Of a DNA stretch of 10,564 bases, positions 7,226 to 10,564 are shown in pieces. This stretch comes from CAYUYV01 sp964474635 (GTDB lineage: Bacteria > Pseudomonadota > Alphaproteobacteria > JAJFIK01). How positions within the stretch are numbered: the stretch's first letter is position 1; the number at the start of each line of letters is the position of its first letter. The translations under genes were made by a program, and so were the position numbers. The stretch is taken from contig CAYYTT010000132.1 of NCBI GenBank assembly GCA_964474635.1, forward strand, positions 1-10,564, in the 5' to 3' direction. The notes beneath the pieces were generated by a model that was not told the origin of the DNA, made no database searches, and was given only the letters and a program-made list of their open reading frames with translations.

Positions 7226-7723
7226 GGCGCCGCGTTCGATCCGGCAATCGGTGCCGCCGGCCGACTGGCATTCCTCAATGGCGCGAGCCTCAGCCTCTGG
7301 CTGGGTTGGGAAGCCATGGCCATAGCCGCAAGACCCGTTGCGCGCCAGGGCGAAGGCCTTCTTTTCCTTGGCGTCCAGATAGTCGGTCAGAAGGGCGCGG
7401 CACCGGTCCGAGAGCGTGTAGGGCCTGAGATTGGCGCTGTGGGTGCTGACGATCTGGCATGGGGCAAGGCCGGTTTCCGCCCCGCTTCTGCAGTTCGACA
7501 GGGCGCGCTCGCGGGCCTCTTCCATGGAGCCGGCCCCCCAATACCAGCCGCAGGCCCCGTCCTCGCGCACGGCGAAGGCACCGAAGGACACCTGATCCTG
7601 CCAGTTTCGGAAATGCTCCCTGCAGGCCTGCGACATGTCCGGCGCATCGGCCGGCGTTTGCGCCGGCGCACCGGACGCCCATAGGCTCACGGCCGCGAGG
7701 ACCCCAAAAATCTGCTTTGCCAT
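7220..7723 (-). CDS. Secreted or periplasmic protein with two four-cysteine repeats
   Basis: I do not recognise a named function. The 167-residue protein starts with a signal peptide (1-21, cleavage after GAPA). The mature part holds eight cysteines at 34, 58, 78, 89 and 108, 132, 152, 160. These are two copies of one module, with spacings 24-20-11 and 24-20-8, offset by 74 residues. The copies also share AFAVREDGACGWYWG versus AFALARNGSCGYGHG, then a helix with alternating Ala and Glu (EEARERALSNC versus AEARAIEEC), then C-x-I. This resembles small DUF4189-like secreted proteins, but that link is weak. An even number of cysteines and export suggest disulphide-bonded domains in the periplasm or outside. 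The ORF opens back to a GTG at 7816, but the ATG at 7723 gives a proper signal peptide and has GGTGGGGG five bases upstream. Confidence 0.8.
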   Translation of the reverse strand: MAKQIFGVLAAVSLWASGAPAQTPADAPDMSQACREHFRNWQDQVSFGAFAVREDGACGWYWGAGSMEEARERALSNCRSGAETGLAPCQIVSTHSANLRPYTLSDRCRALLTDYLDAKEKKAFALARNGSCGYGHGFPTQPEAEARAIEECQSAGGTDCRIERGAP

Positions 7724-7755
7724 TACTGCCCCCACCATCGGTTCTGCGTATGGGC

Positions 7756-7785
7756 ACGATAGCCACGGGCGAGGATCGGCGGCAA
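7756..7785 (-). promoter_or_regulatory. Candidate promoter of the cysteine-repeat gene
   Basis: On the minus strand TTGCCG (7785-7780), an 18-base spacer and TATCGT (7761-7756) match the sigma70 consensus at four of six positions each. Transcription would begin near 7749, leaving a leader of about 26 bases before the ATG at 7723. It lies just past the terminator at 7794-7822, which would separate this gene from upstream transcripts. Found by eye; weak. Confidence 0.3.
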
Positions 7786-7793
7786 GGCGGCAC

Positions 7794-7822
7794 AAAAAAG
7801 CCCCGCGCTGCGGCACGGGGCT
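7794..7822 (-). terminator. Strong intrinsic terminator, minus strand
   Basis: Read on the minus strand, AGCCCCGTGC (7822-7813), loop CGCA and GCGCGGGGCT (7808-7799) form a ten-pair stem with one G-U pair, followed directly by a run of T residues (six from 7799 to 7794, the first also pairing in the stem). This is a textbook Rho-independent terminator. It could end the RTX gene transcript (stop at 8005, 182 bases upstream) or a short transcript from the TATAAT at 7875-7870. On the plus strand the tail is CCTTT, so it works less well that way. Confidence 0.85.
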
Positions 7823-7863
7823 CCTTTGAATGACGGTTACGAGAGACTGCGAATTCGGTTCGT
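7794..7863 (-). ncRNA. Candidate ~70-nt small RNA or terminated leader
   Basis: A perfect TATAAT on the minus strand (7875-7870) would place a start near A7863. The strong terminator ends at 7794, so a transcript of about 70 nt is predicted. It contains a CGAATTCG palindrome (7850-7857) and AAAGGAG (7828-7822) four bases before a GTG at 7816 that is in frame with the downstream cysteine-repeat gene. It could be a stand-alone small RNA, an attenuated leader of that gene, or nothing. I found no good -35 at 15-18 bases upstream, which weakens the case. It has no tRNA features. Confidence 0.3.
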
Positions 7864-8004
7864 GAGCAGATTATAGCGGCGGGCCGGAACGCCAGGGCGG
7901 TCTACGTCCAGCGACCCACTGCCATCTCTTTGGTGCGCCCACGCACCCCAATCGGACGTTTGGGGGACCTGCGCGAGGGCGGCGCCGGTCAATCGCCCCG
8001 CGCT

Positions 8005-10564
8005 TTAAAAATCGGTGTCCGCCACTGAAAGGGCCAGAACACCGTCAAAGCGGACGCTGCCGCCGTCAAAGGCAAGCACCAGGTCCGAAACGTCGATCTG
8101 GACCCGGGCACTGGCATCGGCCGCGTTAATCACATTGTCCGCATTAAGATCGAAGTCACTGAACGCCAACCCGGTTCCCTTCGCGTCGAGGATGTCCGTG
8201 CCCTCTGCGAAGTCGAAAATGACATCCTCGCCGAAAGATCCGGCCACGACGAAGCGGTCGTTGCCGGTGCCCCCGGTCAGGCTGTCATTTCCGGCAGCGC
8301 CCGTCAGCGTGTCATCGCCCGAGCCCCCGTTGAGCGTATCGTCGCCGATGCCGCCATCCAACGCGTCATTGCCATTGATCCCGGCCAGGACATCCGCACC
8401 CGAACCGCCCATAAGGACGTCCGCACCCGAACCGCCATCAAGGTCGTCATCGCCGACCCCGCCGGCCAGGGTGTCGTCTCCTGACCCGCCGTCGAGCGTG
8501 TCATTGCCGGAAACGCCCTGAAGGTTGTCATCGCCGTTGATGCCCCGGAGCAGGTCATCCTCGCCGCCACCGTCCAGGGTGTCGTTGCCCGATCCGCCGT
8601 CGAGGGTGTCATTGCCGCCGCCGCCGGTCGCCATGTCATCGCCCGATCCGGCCGTGATGGCGTCGTTTCCGGCCCCGCCGTCAATCGTGTCGTTGCCATT
8701 GATGCCGTCGATGACATCATCGCCGAAGGAGCCTGACAGACTGTCATTGCCCGACCCTCCGTCGATGGTGTCGTTGCCGAAGCCGGCATCCACCACATCA
8801 TCGCCAGAGCCGCCCGACAGAAGGTCTTCCCCGGAGCCGCCGGCAATCGTGTCGTTGCCGTCGACACCGTCGATGACGTCGTTGCCCGTGTTGCCGGCCA
8901 GGCTGTCGTCACCGGAGTCGCCGCGCAGGGTATCGTTGCCGGATCCTGCGTCGACGGTGTCGTTGCCGCCACCTCCAATGACCAGGTCCTCACCCTTGCC
9001 AGACAGAACGGCGTCATTGCCGGCCGAGGCGGCGATGGTGTCGTCCCCATCGGTCGTCACGATACCGTCATTGCCGAATGTTCCGCGCACACCCAGGTCT
9101 GCAAAGACGCCGTTGGCGCTTTGGGCCTGGGCGATGGTCTCAAAGGTGCCGACCAGCCCGCCATTTTCATCGAACACCTGAACCGGCAGGGTGAGATCGA
9201 AGGTCGTATCGCTGAAAAAGAGGCGCTCGATGCTGTCGAGTGTGTCGGCCCCTTGCGTGCCGACCGTATCCGTCACGGACGTGAAGCCCGTTACCAAGCC
9301 CGTGGCGGGGTCGGTCTCGGCACCGATGGTGAAATTGGCGGCGTTGCCGGCATAGACCGCGCTGTCCGTGCCTGCGCCGCCGACCAGGGTGTCGTCGCCG
9401 GAGAAGCCTTCCAGAAGGTCGTCCCCGCCGGCCCCGTTCAGGCTGTCGCCGAAAACGCTGCCGATCAGCAGGTCGTTTTCCTCGCTGGCCGTCAGGTTGA
9501 GCGCCGCGTCATTGGCATTGCCGAAGATCTGTATGCCGTTGCCGACGACGATGCCCTGGCCGGTGGTCGTGAGGACTTCGGGCAGAAGGTTCAGGAACGT
9601 GTTTCCGGAAACCGTCGGCGCGTCGGCATTGGCCGCGAGGGCCGCGCCGATCAGCACGCCGTCGAAGGTGTTCCCTGTAATGACGGTATTGTCCGTCTCG
9701 CCCACCAAAAGCACGCCGTAAAGCGTCGAGGGGATTGGGTTGCCGCCGCCGTCCTGGGCGCCGGTCACGGTATTGCCCAGCACGAGCAGGCCGTCGGCCG
9801 CGCCAGAGGCGAGAATGCCGGCCGGCACCTGGTTGCCGCGCGCCGCGCCAATTTCGGAAATGACGTTGCCGCTCACGGTGGCGCTGGCGCCATTGCTGAT
9901 CTGAACGCCATTTTGCACCGCAGCCATCGCGCCGTCCTGGAAGCCGGCGCCGATGATGGTGTTGTCGTCGATGGCCGCGGTCAGGCCTTCGCCATCGGCG
10001 ATGATACCGTTGCTTTGAAAATCTTCGATCCTGCTGTCACCCACGGTGACGGTGCGGCCCACCGCGTCGTCATTGGCGATTACGATGCCGTTGCCGCGCG
10101 GCGCGTCGACGAGGCTGTCGTCCGGGTTCAAGGGATCACGGGCCCCGGTCACGGTCACGTCGTCAATTTGGCCGCTGCTGTTGCCCAGGAAAATGCCGTT
10201 GATGTCCGCAGCCGTGCCGGCGGGCAGGCTGTCGCCCAGACCGCGGGCATCGACTTTCAGATCCTGGATGAGGATCCCGCTGCTGTTCTCCACGGAGATG
10301 ACGGCGGCACGATCTCGATCCGTGTTCGTTTCATTGATAAACTCTGGAGCGTCCACCAACTCAACGACCGTTGTCTCACCGCTGCCGATCAGGGTCAGGT
10401 CGCTGCGGCCGTCGATTTCGACCTGCTCGCGATAGGTGCCAGCGGCGATCAGGATCGTATCGCCGTTCGCGGCCGCGTCGACGGCGGCCTGGACTGTCGT
10501 GAAAGGACTTCCTGGTGTGCCGGTGCCGCCAGGGGTTGCAGAAGCATCCACAAAGATTGTCGCC
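8005..10564 (-). CDS. Secreted beta-helix/RTX calcium-binding protein (start just outside window)
   Basis: This is a very acidic, Gly/Asp-rich extracellular protein, at least 852 residues. The listed GTG at 10551 is internal: upstream codons read A-T-I-F-V-D, and the preceding codon ends in G at 10564, so a start MATIFVD two bases beyond the edge is likely. Numbering from the GTG, residues 1-357 look like a right-handed parallel beta-helix (GDTILIAAGTY, then repeated NGI/SGN turns ending in Asn or Gly). Residues 358-402 are five RTX nonapeptides. A linker follows with DTLDSIERLFFSDTTFDL, a motif common in RTX proteins. Residues 502-771 are 30 uninterrupted nonapeptides of the type GGSGNDTLD, which bind Ca2+ in a beta-roll. 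The last 77 residues (FDFAEGTDILDA to TDF) resemble a type I secretion signal region and include an EF-hand-like loop. There is no N-terminal signal peptide, as expected for ABC/HlyB-type export. Its role is unknown; the layout recalls AlgE epimerases, but their DPHE motif is absent. Confidence 0.9.
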   Translation of the reverse strand, partial: ATIFVDASATPGGTGTPGSPFTTVQAAVDAAANGDTILIAAGTYREQVEIDGRSDLTLIGSGETTVVELVDAPEFINETNTDRDRAAVISVENSSGILIQDLKVDARGLGDSLPAGTAADINGIFLGNSSGQIDDVTVTGARDPLNPDDSLVDAPRGNGIVIANDDAVGRTVTVGDSRIEDFQSNGIIADGEGLTAAIDDNTIIGAGFQDGAMAAVQNGVQISNGASATVSGNVISEIGAARGNQVPAGILASGAADGLLVLGNTVTGAQDGGGNPIPSTLYGVLLVGETDNTVITGNTFDGVLIGAALAANADAPTVSGNTFLNLLPEVLTTTGQGIVVGNGIQIFGNANDAALNLTASEENDLLIGSVFGDSLNGAGGDDLLEGFSGDDTLVGGAGTDSAVYAGNAANFTIGAETDPATGLVTGFTSVTDTVGTQGADTLDSIERLFFSDTTFDLTLPVQVFDENGGLVGTFETIAQAQSANGVFADLGVRGTFGNDGIVTTDGDDTIAASAGNDAVLSGKGEDLVIGGGGNDTVDAGSGNDTLRGDSGDDSLAGNTGNDVIDGVDGNDTIAGGSGEDLLSGGSGDDVVDAGFGNDTIDGGSGNDSLSGSFGDDVIDGINGNDTIDGGAGNDAITAGSGDDMATGGGGNDTLDGGSGNDTLDGGGEDDLLRGINGDDNLQGVSGNDTLDGGSGDDTLAGGVGDDDLDGGSGADVLMGGSGADVLAGINGNDALDGGIGDDTLNGGSGDDTLTGAAGNDSLTGGTGNDRFVVAGSFGEDVIFDFAEGTDILDAKGTGLAFSDFDLNADNVINAADASARVQIDVSDLVLAFDGGSVRFDGVLALSVADTDF
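8116..8151 (-). other. EF-hand/dockerin-like Ca2+ loop in the RTX C-terminus
   Basis: These 12 codons read DLNADNVINAAD. Positions 1, 3, 5, 9 and 12 are Asp, Asn, Asp, Asn, Asp, the ligand pattern of an EF-hand loop; Asp at 12 and the INAAD ending are typical of dockerin-type loops. Only one loop is present, so it is not a full dockerin. It lies in the C-terminal region expected to carry the secretion signal. Confidence 0.6.
8239..9048 (-). repeat. Array of 30 RTX nonapeptide repeats (27 bp each)
   Basis: Starting with GDDTIAASA (9048-9022) and ending with GNDRFVVAG (8265-8239), the coding strand is exactly 30 units of 27 bases with no insertion or deletion. Nearly every unit has G-[NDEA]-D at positions 1-3 (one begins E-D-D) and a large aliphatic residue at position 5. 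Units 7, 13, 19 and 25 end in V-D or I-N instead of the usual G-S, giving an exact 162-bp super-period. It is a coding repeat, not a CRISPR array. Confidence 0.95.
9346..9480 (-). repeat. First RTX block of five nonapeptides
   Basis: Five 27-base units encode ENDLLIGSV, FGDSLNGAG, GDDLLEGFS, GDDTLVGGA and GTDSAVYAG. The block directly follows the beta-helix and is separated from the main array by about 100 residues. The first and last units are degenerate, as is usual at beta-roll ends. It probably caps and stabilises the beta-helix upon Ca2+ binding. Confidence 0.85.

Larger units (their letters stand above)
7724..8004. other. 281-base non-coding region between two minus-strand genes
   Basis: It holds, from right to left, the 3' end of the RTX transcript, a perfect hairpin GGTGCG-CCCA-CGCACC (7932-7947) without a U-tract, a TATAAT hexamer (minus strand, 7875-7870), the intrinsic terminator at 7794-7822 and a weak promoter for the small secreted gene. 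I see no tRNA, and no credible coding region beyond the N-terminal extension reading of the small gene. Confidence 0.6.

Noticed and set aside
4797..7271. An 824-codon open frame on the minus strand covering the whole TonB-dependent receptor
   Set aside because: It is a shadow caused by high GC and scarcity of TTA, CTA and TCA codons in the receptor frame. Its translation is rich in His, Arg and Gly with no domain, while the plus strand encodes an unmistakable receptor.
7823..8004. A tRNA gene in the gap downstream of the RTX gene
   Set aside because: No T-loop consensus (GGTTCGAATCC-like), no cloverleaf pairing and no 7-bp acceptor stem could be found on either strand.
8239..9048. Regular 27-bp repeats that could suggest a CRISPR array or satellite DNA
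   Set aside because: The repeats are in frame, without spacers, and encode RTX nonapeptides.

Overview
This 10.6-kb GC-rich window carries eight protein genes on both strands. It looks like chromosomal DNA of an alphaproteobacterium. The grounds are the split two-subunit form of glycine dehydrogenase, a DUF2189-type membrane protein, a TonB-dependent receptor of the 'LTVTARRR...EVLRGPQGTLYGRN' type common in Sphingomonadales, Caulobacterales and Kordiimonadales, and a large type I-secreted RTX protein. This placement is an inference; there is no rRNA or other taxonomic marker. I see no phage, transposon or CRISPR array.

Layout. Positions 1-710 (+) hold the C-terminal half of gcvPB, cut by the window edge. 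It converges on, and overlaps by 16 bases, lrgB (695-1384, -). lrgB follows lrgA (1384-1761, -) in a translationally coupled pair of LrgA/LrgB-type membrane proteins. A 135-base divergent region separates lrgA from a DUF2189-like membrane protein (1897-2721, +), whose stop overlaps by 4 bases the stop of a PhzF-family enzyme (2718-3542, -). Only 38 bases separate the PhzF start from an endonuclease/exonuclease/phosphatase-fold protein (3581-4693, +). A TonB-dependent outer-membrane receptor follows (4854-7157, +), with a perfect 14-bp tandem duplication just before its ribosome binding site. Next is a small secreted protein (7220-7723, -) built from two copies of a four-cysteine module. A 281-base non-coding stretch follows, with a perfect TATAAT hexamer and a strong intrinsic terminator spaced as if for a transcript of about 70 nt. 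The window ends in a very acidic Ca2+-binding beta-helix/RTX protein (8005-10564, -); at least its start codon lies outside, probably by only two bases.

How they fit together. Apart from lrgA-lrgB, the genes look like independent single units, with four strand switches before the receptor and two overlapping convergent gene ends. The right half is weighted towards the cell surface: outer-membrane receptor, periplasmic or secreted cysteine-rich protein, secreted RTX protein. No shared pathway can be shown. The points most worth a second look are the duplicated cysteine module, the exact six-nonapeptide (162-bp) super-period inside the 30-unit RTX array, and the promoter-terminator pair at 7794-7875.
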